DNA of 64,000 bases from the NCBI RefSeq assembly GCF_003121845.1, contig NZ_QEWQ01000001.1:496001-560000 (forward strand), written 5' to 3'. Below the pieces are notes generated by a model. The model was not told the DNA's origin. It ran no database searches and saw only the letters and a program-made list of their open reading frames with translations. The number at the start of each line of letters is the position of its first letter. Position 1 is the first letter of the stretch. Below, one piece after another: positions 53,446 to 62,105 of the stretch. The DNA is from Ignatzschineria ureiclastica (GTDB lineage: Bacteria > Pseudomonadota > Gammaproteobacteria > Cardiobacteriales > Wohlfahrtiimonadaceae). A program made the position numbers and the translations under genes.

Positions 53446-54213
53446 CTACTCTAGCTTCTTGAGATTATTAATATCTACATAGACCTCGTTACTCTGCCCT
53501 TGGATATTTTTGATATCAGAGAGGGAACCTTCGGCGTAAATCACATCTAAACCGATTTCATAAATCCCATCTTCTTTACGGAATTGATCACAATAACGAT
53601 ACCATTTTGCAATCCAATGCCGCGTGCGTAATCCTTGAGTGGGCGTAAAAGGCTTGCCGGCAACGGCTTTGGCATCTAATAGAAGCGTTGATAAGCGCTC
53701 ATAGGTTAAATTGATCTTTTCAATAAAGAGCACCGCATTTTTAAAGCCAAGGGCGTGTAGAAAATCCCCAATATCTTCAATATCCGGAAATTGATTGATC
53801 GCGGGACCCTCGGCATTACTCAAATCTTGAAAGCTTCCAACACCGATTGTGGTAAAAAAGAGCTTACCGCCGGCATTGAGCGCTAATTGATAAGCTCGAA
53901 TTCGATCTTCTAATTCCCATAGATCCTGCAAATAGAGATTACTAATCACCATATCCACGCGCAATAATTGCGGATCAGCCATCCCATTATCATAGATATT
54001 TTCATAGATCTTCGCCTCTGGGAAACGCGCCTGCAATAACTCAGTTAAATAGACATCTCGCGCACCATCCACCCAGATCGATTTCGGTGATAAATCCTCC
54101 TCAAGATACTCCACCATTCTACGGGCAATCTCATGATGCACAAATGCACGCTTAGTATAATCCTCAATAGTACATGAGCGATATTGAGGCAATGAATTGG
54201 TGAAAGTTGTCAT
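53446..54213 (-). CDS. BioC-like methyltransferase-fold protein
   Basis: A 255-residue protein resembling malonyl-ACP O-methyltransferase BioC in overall layout: NSLPQYRSCTIEDYTKRA at the start, a Rossmann-like core, VDMVISNLYLQDL (motif IV region), NAGGKLFFTTIGVGSFQDL, and an IYEIGLDVIYAEGS end. The glycine-rich SAM motif I, usually LDLGCGTG, reads WVDGARDVYL here. SAM binding is therefore uncertain. No other biotin gene is near. It may be a divergent BioC, or a paralogue with another role. AAGG precedes the ATG. Confidence 0.65.
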   Translation of the reverse strand: MTTFTNSLPQYRSCTIEDYTKRAFVHHEIARRMVEYLEEDLSPKSIWVDGARDVYLTELLQARFPEAKIYENIYDNGMADPQLLRVDMVISNLYLQDLWELEDRIRAYQLALNAGGKLFFTTIGVGSFQDLSNAEGPAINQFPDIEDIGDFLHALGFKNAVLFIEKINLTYERLSTLLLDAKAVAGKPFTPTQGLRTRHWIAKWYRYCDQFRKEDGIYEIGLDVIYAEGSLSDIKNIQGQSNEVYVDINNLKKLE

Positions 54214-54425
54214 ATGGCCTTCTCTTGTTAATCAATTAGAATATGAATTTAAAATAAGGGATATAAGCCCGATATTCTAGCATGCTTCAGACTCAACGGG
54301 AGATTGAAAGATTATTTCCAACTAAATCCTCTGATTTAAATAGTAATCTCGGCTATATTGACTTTCTACATGACTAAAATGATAAAACTTAGTCTCTATC
54401 CCCTTTCTCAAAGGAGTATATAATC

Positions 54426-55109
54426 ATGTCTCAAACTTTCTGTGATCGACTCTTTACACATGTTGAACCGCTCTGGCAACGTTATCTTGAACATCCTTTT
54501 GTCAAAGGTATTGGCCTTGGCACACTGGATCAAGCCAAATTCCGTCACTATATGTGTCAAGATTACTACTACCTCATCGAATATTCTCGCCTCTTTGCCC
54601 TAGGTGCTGCTAAAGCAGATAATTTAGAGACTATGACGCTTTTTGGCAATCTACTCTCCGGCACCATGAATTTCGAGATGGATCTCCATCGTCAATATGC
54701 CGCACAATTCGGCATTACAGCAGAGGCATTAGAAAATACGAAACCCGCAGCCGTCACGACTGCTTACACTAGTTATATGCTTCAAGAAGCTTATCGTGGC
54801 AATGTTGAGCATACTGCCGTTGCTGTGCTCGCTTGTGCCTGGAGTTACAACTATATTGGTAAGATACTAGCGACTTGGAATGGAGCCCTTGAGCATCCTT
54901 TTTATGGCAATTGGGTTCAAACCTACTCAAGTCAAGAATTTACCGATCTTGCAGAAACCTGTATTCAATTGGTAAATCGATTAACTGAAGGCTTACCAGA
55001 ACGGAAACTACAAGAATTAGAAGAGATCTTCCTCAATACTAGTCGATTTGAATATCAATTTTGGGATATGGCAGACAATCAGAGTATGTGGGATGGGATT
55101 AATAATTAA
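54426..55109 (+). CDS. tenA: Aminopyrimidine aminohydrolase (thiaminase II) TenA
   Basis: Cytosolic enzyme that hydrolyses aminopyrimidine thiamine-breakdown products to HMP for thiamine salvage. The 227-residue helical protein has the TenA residues: MCQDYYYL (substrate-binding Asp), AVLACAWSYNYIG (nucleophilic Cys), and SRFEYQFWDMA (catalytic Glu). AAAGGAG lies 9 bases before the ATG. It is monocistronic with no other thiamine gene nearby and no visible TPP riboswitch in the 212-base upstream gap. Confidence 0.95.
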   Translation: MSQTFCDRLFTHVEPLWQRYLEHPFVKGIGLGTLDQAKFRHYMCQDYYYLIEYSRLFALGAAKADNLETMTLFGNLLSGTMNFEMDLHRQYAAQFGITAEALENTKPAAVTTAYTSYMLQEAYRGNVEHTAVAVLACAWSYNYIGKILATWNGALEHPFYGNWVQTYSSQEFTDLAETCIQLVNRLTEGLPERKLQELEEIFLNTSRFEYQFWDMADNQSMWDGINN

Positions 55110-55135
55110 TAAATCATTATGATCTTCAATCAACG

Positions 55136-55312
55136 TCGATTCCCGGCGGGAGGGAATGTTTGCAACTCTAGACAAATCCCGTGCCCGAAGGTGAGAAGCT
55201 TAAAGCCTCTCAACGATTTAGAATAGATAAGTGAGCCTTCAATAATTTCGGCATTGAGAAATACCATAACTGCCAGCGCGCTATTAATGGGAAACAAAAT
55301 AACTCCCCCTCG
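55136..55312 (-). repeat. Single reverse copy of the multi-hairpin repeat
   Basis: It has CCCGGCGGGAGGGAATGTTTGC, AAATCCCGTGCCCG, CGGCATTGAGAAATACC and a diverged CTGCCAGCGCGCTATT arm. It lies between tenA and coaD, both on the plus strand. Confidence 0.88.
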
Positions 55313-55397
55313 AAATCCCAACATAAATCAGGTAAGATGAGCTCAATCTATTTATCTGTACTATACAATCAATCCTATGTCAGTAAGAGGTTGCAAC

Positions 55398-55907
55398 ATG
55401 AGCGAATATACTGCTGTTTATCCCGGCACTTTTGACCCCATTACAAATGGGCATTCGGATATTATTGTTCGTGCAGCACGGATATTTCCTAAGCTGATCG
55501 TTGCAGTCGCTAAAATCAGTGGACCGAAGAAAAAGCCACTCTTCACGTTTGAAGAACGTATCGATATGGCCAAAGAGATTTTTAAGGAATATGACAATAT
55601 TGAAGTTGTCGGATTTGATAATCTTCTCGTGCGCTTTATGGATACGATTAATAGTCGTGTTTTAGTGCGTGGTCTTCGGGCTGTTTCTGATTTTGAATAT
55701 GAGTTTCAGATGGCAAGCCTCAATCGTCACCTCAATGCCAATATCGAAACGATTTTTCTCACCCCCAGTGAAAAATACTCTTTCGTCTCCTCCACGATGG
55801 TACGGGAAGCCTCCATGCTCGGCGGTGATATTAGTGCCATTGTTCATCCTTATGTTAAAGAAGCCCTTGAGCGAAAATATCAAGAGCGCCTCCTAGCGGA
55901 ATCTTAA
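55398..55907 (+). CDS. coaD: Phosphopantetheine adenylyltransferase
   Basis: Catalyses the fourth step of coenzyme A synthesis, 4'-phosphopantetheine to dephospho-CoA. 169 residues from ATG 55398 (AGAGG 7 bases upstream; a start 21 bases earlier is unsupported). The nucleotidyltransferase motif YPGTFDPITNGHSDII with T/HxGH is at the N-terminus. RGLRAVSDFEYEFQMASLN and SSTMVREASMLGGDI follow. It lies just upstream of queG by 8 bases. Confidence 0.97.
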   Translation: MSEYTAVYPGTFDPITNGHSDIIVRAARIFPKLIVAVAKISGPKKKPLFTFEERIDMAKEIFKEYDNIEVVGFDNLLVRFMDTINSRVLVRGLRAVSDFEYEFQMASLNRHLNANIETIFLTPSEKYSFVSSTMVREASMLGGDISAIVHPYVKEALERKYQERLLAES

Positions 55908-55915
55908 TCCCCCGA

Positions 55916-56995
55916 ATGAATGCCCCTATTCAATCGCCGGAATTTATTTCGCGGCTTTTAGCAAAAGCCGAAGAACTCGGCATTAGTGAACTTTCTAGTA
56001 GTGATATCGATCCCGGCATCAACCGGGATTACTTTATCGAATGGCTCGGTAAGGGCTATCACGCCGATCTTGATTACATGGAAAAGCATGGTGAAAAACG
56101 CTATCACCCTGATCAGCTTGTCCCCGGCACAGTGTCCCTTCTCACCGCCCAGCTTCATTACTTTAATCCGGAAATTGATGCTAAAGCGCGGCTTGAAGAT
56201 CCTCATCACGCCTATGTTGCAGAATATGCGCTCGGCAGGGATTATCATAAAGTACTGCGCAATATGCTCACTAAATTAGGAAAATGGTTACAAGAAGAGA
56301 TCCCCGGATTAGAATTTAGAGCCTTTGTAGATAGTGCGCCGGTGCTTGAACGCGCCTTTAGTCAAAAATCGGGATTAGGTTTCTTTGGCAAAAATACGAT
56401 GATTATTCATCCGAAACGAGGCTCTTTCTTCTTTCTCGGGGAACTGCTACTCTCTCGGCGTATTGAGATCCCAAGTGAACCCATTACCAATCATTGCGGT
56501 CAATGCACTCGCTGTATTAAAGCCTGCCCGACCGATGCCATTGTGGCACCCTTTCAAATTGATGCCGGTAAATGTATCTCTTATCTGACCATTGAACATT
56601 TTGGTGTAATTCCGATTGAGTATCGAGCAGCGATGGGGAATCGGATCTTTGGTTGCGATGATTGCCAGATTGTCTGCCCTTGGAATCGCTTTGCGGTGCC
56701 CCTCAATACCGAAGATTTCTTGCCACGGCATCAACTCGATTCTTCAACGCTACTTGAACTATTTGCTTGGAGTGAAGCGGAATTCCTACGCAAAACAGAA
56801 GGCTCTCCCATTCGCCGGCTTGGTTATCAGCGTTGGCTTCGCAATATCGCCATCGGCATTGGTAATAGCCCTTATAGCGAGGCGAATATGATTGCCTTAC
56901 AACAGCGATTAACCATCACGGATGAAATGGTACAAGAGCATATTCAATGGGCACTCAATGAGCAGAGCGCCAAACAATTTGTATCTGTTTCATAA
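55916..56995 (+). CDS. queG: Epoxyqueuosine reductase
   Basis: Cobalamin-dependent enzyme catalysing the last step of queuosine formation in tRNA. 359 residues. Two 4Fe-4S clusters: CGQCTRCIKACPTDAI (about 195-210) and CDDCQIVCPWN with CISYLTIEH preceding it. The N-terminal cobalamin domain includes SGLGFFGKNTMIIHPKRGS. HEAT-like repeats end the protein. coaD stops 8 bases upstream and the two are probably one transcript. The start lacks a clear ribosome binding site, in line with coupling. Confidence 0.95.
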   Translation: MNAPIQSPEFISRLLAKAEELGISELSSSDIDPGINRDYFIEWLGKGYHADLDYMEKHGEKRYHPDQLVPGTVSLLTAQLHYFNPEIDAKARLEDPHHAYVAEYALGRDYHKVLRNMLTKLGKWLQEEIPGLEFRAFVDSAPVLERAFSQKSGLGFFGKNTMIIHPKRGSFFFLGELLLSRRIEIPSEPITNHCGQCTRCIKACPTDAIVAPFQIDAGKCISYLTIEHFGVIPIEYRAAMGNRIFGCDDCQIVCPWNRFAVPLNTEDFLPRHQLDSSTLLELFAWSEAEFLRKTEGSPIRRLGYQRWLRNIAIGIGNSPYSEANMIALQQRLTITDEMVQEHIQWALNEQSAKQFVSVS

Positions 56996-57002
56996 GACAA
57001 TT

Positions 57003-57410
57003 TACCGCATCGCCGGAGCGAAAGATCTCGCTCTTTCAACAATCACGCGCCGGCAATTGTGGCATTTCCTCATGCCGAGGTAATAAATAGACCGATCATC
57101 TTTACCAGGCATTGCCGAAAGATTGATCATCCCTCACCTGCGGGCGCGGGATCTCTCTGGAATTGCAAGCATTCCCTCCCGCCGGGAATCAACTTCTATT
57201 AGTATCACTAAGAGAATTCCTCCCTTCGCCGGAGCGAAAGATCTCGTTCTTTCAACAATCACGCGCCGGCAATTGTGGCATTTCCTCATGCCGAGGTAAT
57301 AAATAGACCGATCATCTTTACCAGGCATTGCCGAAAGATTGATCATCCCTCACCTGCGGGCACGGGATTCTTCTCGAGTTGCAAGCATTCCCTCCCGCCG
57401 GGAATCAGCT
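57003..57410 (+). repeat. Two tandem 216-bp copies of the multi-hairpin repeat
   Basis: CGCCGGAGCGAAAGATCTCG starts at 57011 and 57227 (216-bp period), and both copies carry an identical AATAGACCGATCATC block. In each, GAGCGAAAGATCTCGCTC can form one hairpin (the second copy varies here), GGCATTTCCTCATGCC another, and GGAATTGCAAGCATTCC-type ends a third. It fills the gap between the convergent queG and transporter genes. Confidence 0.95.
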
Positions 57411-57418
57411 CCAAATAC

Positions 57419-58717
57419 TTATACTGTAATTACACCCATTATGATTGCAGCTATTAATAATAAAATCCCAATTCCCCACATCCAGAAGAAAGCATAACGG
57501 ATATAACGGCCCATTTCGATATTCGCTAACCCTAAAGCTAACCATAATGCCGGAGAGAAAGGACTGACGAAAGTCCCGACAATATTCCCTACAATCATCG
57601 CATAGGCGGTGGAAGTAGAGGGAATTCCATAAGTAGATGAGATCTGATCTACAACCGGTAGAAGCGCAAAGTAATAAGCATCTGTACTCAATAATAAATC
57701 AAATGGTAACCCTAAAAAGCCGATAATCAAATGGATATAACGACCTAAAAATGCTGGAAGAATATTGATAAGATCCTGCGCAATCGAAGTCAACATCCCA
57801 GTTCCATTCAGAACACCTAAGAAAACACCAGCCGCTAAAATAATAGAAGCCATTGCTAAAGCACTTGGTGCATGACGCTTAATACACTCATTTTGTAATT
57901 TGATTGTTCTAAAATTCACCGGCAATGCAATAGCCACACCGATCATAAAGGCAAATCCTGCAGGAATCATCCCCGTGACCAAAATGGCAATAATCGCAAT
58001 CGTTAAGAGGAGATTAAAGAGATAGAGCCCTTTATGAGCTCCTTCTCTAGAGGTAAGGAGCGCTTCTTCACTCTCCTCGACAAAGGTCGCCTCGGGAAGT
58101 ACGGCGATACGTCGTTTCTCCCGAATGCCTAATATGGTAGCCAATGCGATCATTAACATCATTCCCACTACTTGAACGGGAATCAGAGGTCTCCACAACT
58201 CTGTCACATCCATATGAATCACACTAGCAGTACGCCCTAAAGGCCCACCCCAAGGGATCATATTCATGATACTCGCACTTCCCCCTATTAAAAGCACTAA
58301 GAGGTAAGGGCTTATCCGCATTCGCTTATAAAGCGGTAATAACGCCGGAATCGTGATTAAAAAAGTCGAAGCCCCGGACCCATCTAATTGGGCAATTGCA
58401 GCAATTATCACACTACCAATACAGATTGTAATAATATTCCCTCGAGTTAATTGGATCATCTTATTAATCAGTGGATCGAAAAGACCGGCATCTTGCAAAA
58501 TCCCAAAAAAGATAATAGCAAAGATAAACATCACCACCACATTCATCACTGAGCCTAAACCAGATTTAAAAAATCCGCCAATCTCTTCCATTCCAAACCC
58601 AGCAACAAGCGCACCGATAATAGGAATAAGCGTTAATGCAACAATCGGGATCACTTTTCCACGAATTAATAAAGTTACAATCGAAATGATTGTGGCAAAT
58701 CCAATCAGACTTAACAC
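57419..58717 (-). CDS. CitMHS-family citrate/metal:proton symporter
   Basis: Inner-membrane transporter, 432 residues and about twelve hydrophobic helices, of the CitMHS family (metal-complexed citrate import). Family segments include QLDGSGASTFLITIPALLPLY, NMIPWGGPLGRTASVI, LSTDAYYFALLPVVDQI and GTFVSPFSPALWLALGLA. The start is GTG 58717 with AAAGGAG 6 bases upstream; no better ATG fits. It is monocistronic, with repeat arrays on both sides. Confidence 0.92.
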   Translation of the reverse strand: MLSLIGFATIISIVTLLIRGKVIPIVALTLIPIIGALVAGFGMEEIGGFFKSGLGSVMNVVVMFIFAIIFFGILQDAGLFDPLINKMIQLTRGNIITICIGSVIIAAIAQLDGSGASTFLITIPALLPLYKRMRISPYLLVLLIGGSASIMNMIPWGGPLGRTASVIHMDVTELWRPLIPVQVVGMMLMIALATILGIREKRRIAVLPEATFVEESEEALLTSREGAHKGLYLFNLLLTIAIIAILVTGMIPAGFAFMIGVAIALPVNFRTIKLQNECIKRHAPSALAMASIILAAGVFLGVLNGTGMLTSIAQDLINILPAFLGRYIHLIIGFLGLPFDLLLSTDAYYFALLPVVDQISSTYGIPSTSTAYAMIVGNIVGTFVSPFSPALWLALGLANIEMGRYIRYAFFWMWGIGILLLIAAIIMGVITV

Positions 58718-58904
58718 GATAGACTCCTTTGGGTGTATCCCTCATTGTGGATACTGAATTATATTTATATATATTTACAATAAAGTCTTTTATGTATATA
58801 GCAGTTTTCTCTTCAGGACAAGTCATGATTCTTAATTGTTAAGATTATTCGCTAAAATAGCCCTGTTTTATTTTTAAAATTATTTGAAATAACTAAGAAA
58901 ATTC
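58718..58904. other. Upstream region of the citrate transporter gene
   Basis: About 190 AT-rich bases with the transporter promoter side. No distinct operator, two-component site or small gene is recognised. Confidence 0.35.
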
Positions 58905-59427
58905 ATAGCATCGCCGGGGCGAAATATCCCGTTCTTTCAACAATCCCGCGCCGGCAGATTGGGCATTTCTCATGCCAAAGAGTTCTAAAAACCATGCGCT
59001 GGCAGGTTGGCATCGCTTTATACCGAAAAAATTTCAAATATTTTCCCACTTTCTGAGGACCTGTTCTATATTTAGAGAGATTAAATAACCCCTCATCCGC
59101 GGGCGCGGGATCTCTCTGGAATTGCAAGCATTCCCACCCGCCGGGGATCAGCTTTGATTTAGAACAACTAAGAGAATTTACCGCATCGCCGGAGCGAAAG
59201 ATATCGCTCTTTCAACAATCCTGCGCCGGCAACTGTAGCATTTCCTCATGCCAAAGAGTTCTAAAAACCGTACGCCGGCAGGTTGGCATTGTCTTATACC
59301 GAAAAAATTTCAAATATTTTCCCACTTTCTGAGGACCTGTTCTATATTTAGAGAGATTAAATAACCCCTCATCCGCGGGCGTGGGATTCTTCTGGAGTTG
59401 CAAGCATTCTCTCCCGCCGTGAGTCAA
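58905..59427 (+). repeat. Two tandem 276-bp copies of the multi-hairpin repeat
   Basis: Corresponding TCGCCGG points at 58911 and 59187 give a 276-bp period. Both carry an extra block (ATTTCAAATATTTTCCCAC, CTGAGGACCTGTTCTATA) found at no other locus here, between the CATGCC hairpin and the CCGCGGGCG part. The array lies in the divergent gap between the transporter and DUF1345 genes. Confidence 0.95.
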
Positions 59428-59548
59428 AATTGATCAAAAACCAGCAAATCTCCATAATTTCCCCCATACTCTAAATATAATTTATTAAATTAATGCAAAT
59501 AATATTATAATTTAAAATAAATATTATTAACCTATTTTGGAGCCTCTT

Positions 59549-60214
59549 ATGCATTGGTTAACTCATGTTATCTCCCACGCTTGGCATACTCGATTACGCT
59601 TTATCTGCTCGCTCATTGTCGCCATTACGACATTTGTCATCCTGATTCAAGATCATACGATCTTCACAACTTTTATCGTCAGCTGGAATGCTTTCTCTTG
59701 GGTATATCTATTATTTCTACTACAGAAGATCCTCTTTCACCGGCATAAAGATATCCGAGAAATCACACGTGAAGAAGATGAGAGCGCCAAAATGGTCTTT
59801 TTCTTTCTACTCCTCGGCTGCTGTGCAAGCTTACTTGCCCTCTTCTTTGGCCTTGGCGGTCATGATGGATTAACCGGTCGGGATAAGATCTTTCAATATA
59901 TCCTAACTGCCTCCACCCTTCTCTCCTCCTGGCTTCTGCTCCCCATGGGCTACACAATGCACTATGCTCATCTCTATTATGGCAACCCGACACCTGAAAA
60001 ACCTTGGCTTCTCTTCCCCGATAAGATCACAACGCCCACCTATTCCGACTTTATGTACTTCTCCTTCACCATCGCCGTCGCCTCCCAAACTGCCGATGTC
60101 TCTATCAGCTCAACGCCTATGCGCCGGGCGGTTTTGTTACAATCAATTATCTCATTTCTCTTTAATATGACCATCTTGGGATTGTGTATTAATATCTCGG
60201 CGAGTTTGTTTTAA
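59549..60214 (+). CDS. DUF1345 membrane protein
   Basis: A 221-residue inner-membrane protein with about five or six hydrophobic helices. I start at ATG 59549 because GGAG lies 6 bases upstream; a TTG four codons earlier overlaps that site. The C-terminal SDFMYFSFTIAVASQTADV and SISSTPMRRAVLLQS stretch is the DUF1345 hallmark. Function is unknown. A zinc-ribbon membrane protein gene follows after 129 bases, perhaps in the same transcript. Confidence 0.85.
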   Translation: MHWLTHVISHAWHTRLRFICSLIVAITTFVILIQDHTIFTTFIVSWNAFSWVYLLFLLQKILFHRHKDIREITREEDESAKMVFFFLLLGCCASLLALFFGLGGHDGLTGRDKIFQYILTASTLLSSWLLLPMGYTMHYAHLYYGNPTPEKPWLLFPDKITTPTYSDFMYFSFTIAVASQTADVSISSTPMRRAVLLQSIISFLFNMTILGLCINISASLF

Positions 60215-60343
60215 AAGTTTAAAAGAAGCAACGGATCAAGTTCATGAGATCACTTTAATAAATGTGCATTTCTCAATAAAAATTGATATAACAATCAATT
60301 AATGGAAAAATCAATGCAATATTTATTTAAAAGGAGTTTTTTA

Positions 60344-60676
60344 ATGAGTGAACCTACATCTTCTACTATGACCTGTCCTCACTGCATGACTGAAGTAAAA
60401 CGAGGCGCAAATGTCTGCGTTGGATGCAAAGCCGAAATTAAATATGGCGTATCTGCCGGCATTTTTTTTGGTTTCTATATCTTGACATTCATAGTAATTG
60501 CAATTGCCACTTTGATTATAGCTGAATTCACAGGCCTCCCCCTCGATACCCTAATGATAGATCACTTTATCACCTTTTTGATATTAACTGGGATGGTGTA
60601 TCTAGTCATTTTTTTCAAATTTATTATGCCTAAATTTGAAGATCGGGTGATATTCTCTCGGAAAAAGAATCAGTAA
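60344..60676 (+). CDS. Small zinc-ribbon membrane protein
   Basis: A 110-residue protein starting at ATG 60344 (AAAGGAG 7 bases upstream; an ATG 42 bases earlier has no such site). The N-terminus holds a four-cysteine zinc ribbon, CPHC and CVGC about 14 residues apart. Two transmembrane helices follow (about 36-62 and 73-93), with a short basic tail. I know no assigned function for it. The zinc ribbon may serve membrane protein assembly or sensing. It lies just before the polysaccharide locus but its own promoter region is unclear. Confidence 0.75.
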   Translation: MSEPTSSTMTCPHCMTEVKRGANVCVGCKAEIKYGVSAGIFFGFYILTFIVIAIATLIIAEFTGLPLDTLMIDHFITFLILTGMVYLVIFFKFIMPKFEDRVIFSRKKNQ

Positions 60677-60770
60677 GCATATTATTTGTAGCTATTTTAA
60701 GATAAAATTCACTAAAAATTTCTAAATCATTTAAAATGATGGGTTAGTTATTTAGATTAAATATCATAAA

Positions 60771-60797
60771 AAATGATATCTTATCGGGATATCATTT
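60771..60797 (+). other. Perfect 10-bp AT-rich inverted repeat upstream of the polysaccharide locus
   Basis: AAATGATATC (60771-60780) pairs with GATATCATTT (60788-60797) around a 7-base loop, 26 bases before the sugar transferase start. T-rich bases follow. It may terminate the preceding gene, or be an operator or leader hairpin for the locus. Confidence 0.6.
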
Positions 60798-60823
60798 ATT
60801 TTTAATATGTAATAGAGGTCTCT

Positions 60824-62104
60824 GTGTCAGAAAGTTATCGTCGTCGCCACTCACGTTGGTATGAAGTGATTTTATTTAACTTCTGGTTTCAAGTGATTAT
60901 CGGCTTTCTCTTTGTTGTTTTACTCCCTCAATGGCTTCGCTATGGTGGGGTTGTAGACTCTTTAACGCTGACAATTGGCTCTAATAGCAATACACTTTAT
61001 GCTAATACTGTAGCATTTTTATTATCTTTAATCGTTATTCGTCAAATGCATCAGTTTCCAGGATCACGAACGATTGCGTTCCTTTTCCCTACAATTGCAG
61101 CTAGTTGGCTTTTAGTTATTGCTACACTCTTCTTCCTTCGAGCAGATTACGCTCGCAGCATTTTAGCAATGTCTTACATATTTGCTAATTTGTGGGCTAT
61201 TTGTGGATTTTTTATCGGGCGACGTTATTACACAACTAAACTTGCTTTGCTACCATTTGGTAATATTTCTGAATTAAAAGCGCACCCCCATATTAATACC
61301 AATGTGCTCAAGGTTCCTAATTTAGAAAATCGCCGCTATGATGCCGTTGTTGCAGACCTCCAAAGTGAAATTCCAGCAGAATGGTTAAAATTTTTGGCTG
61401 AGTGCACACTCGCTCGAATTCCCGTTTATGATGCAAAACAACTCACCGAGCGAGTGACGGGTCGAGTCAAGCTCAACACCTTATCTGAAAATATATATGG
61501 TGTACTCTACCCATCACCAATCTATGAGCTGGTTAAGCGTTGGATTGAATTTCTTGCGGTATTAATCACCGCACCTTTATGGCTTCCTATTATGCTGATC
61601 ACCGGCATTATCATTAAACTGGAGAGCCCCGGTTCGATGTTTTTTACTCAAAATAGAGTCGGTTTGGGTAATCAAGACTTTACTGTCTATAAACTCCGCT
61701 CAATGTGTCAAAACTCAGAAAAAGAGGGAGCACAATTTGCCAAAGCAAATGATATGCGTATTACCCGAGTAGGCAAATTTATCCGTAAAACCCGGATTGA
61801 TGAGATCCCACAATTCTTAAATGTCCTCAAAGGGGATATGAGCCTTATTGGCCCACGCCCTGAACAGCGCACTTTCGTAGAACAGTTTGAGAAAGAAATC
61901 TCTTTCTACGCCTACCGCCATGTGGTGCGCCCTGGTATTACCGGTTGGGCACAAGTCACTCAAGGCTATGCGGCTGATACTGATGAAACTCGTATTAAGC
62001 TCGAGCATGACTTCTACTACATTAAACACTTCTCTCTTTGGCTTGATATTTTGATTGTCTTTAAGACGATTAAAACAATGCTGACGGGATTTGGGGCAAG
62101 GTAA
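60824..62104 (+). CDS. Polyprenyl glycosylphosphotransferase (initiating sugar transferase)
   Basis: Inner-membrane enzyme that transfers a sugar 1-phosphate to undecaprenyl phosphate to start polysaccharide or glycan synthesis. The 426 residues start with GTG (AGAGG upstream). N-terminal four or five transmembrane helices and a nucleotide-fold-like middle come first. The C-terminal bacterial sugar-transferase domain (about 235-426) has LESPGSMFFTQNRVGLG, KLRSMCQNSEKEGAQFA and DEIPQFLNVLKGDMSLIGPRPE. It heads the surface-polysaccharide locus. The sugar (glucose, galactose or other) cannot be assigned. Confidence 0.92.
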   Translation: MSESYRRRHSRWYEVILFNFWFQVIIGFLFVVLLPQWLRYGGVVDSLTLTIGSNSNTLYANTVAFLLSLIVIRQMHQFPGSRTIAFLFPTIAASWLLVIATLFFLRADYARSILAMSYIFANLWAICGFFIGRRYYTTKLALLPFGNISELKAHPHINTNVLKVPNLENRRYDAVVADLQSEIPAEWLKFLAECTLARIPVYDAKQLTERVTGRVKLNTLSENIYGVLYPSPIYELVKRWIEFLAVLITAPLWLPIMLITGIIIKLESPGSMFFTQNRVGLGNQDFTVYKLRSMCQNSEKEGAQFAKANDMRITRVGKFIRKTRIDEIPQFLNVLKGDMSLIGPRPEQRTFVEQFEKEISFYAYRHVVRPGITGWAQVTQGYAADTDETRIKLEHDFYYIKHFSLWLDILIVFKTIKTMLTGFGAR

Positions 62105-62105
62105 G

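Noticed and set aside
56996-57418. tRNA or riboswitch in hairpin-rich intergenic DNA
   Set aside because: The hairpins belong to the repeat family; no tRNA arms, TTC loop pattern or known aptamer core was seen.
58903-59427. Two small minus-strand ORFs with matching peptides (58903-59127, 59212-59427)
   Set aside because: They are translations of the two tandem 276-bp repeat copies; similarity follows from the DNA repeat, and no ribosome binding site supports them.
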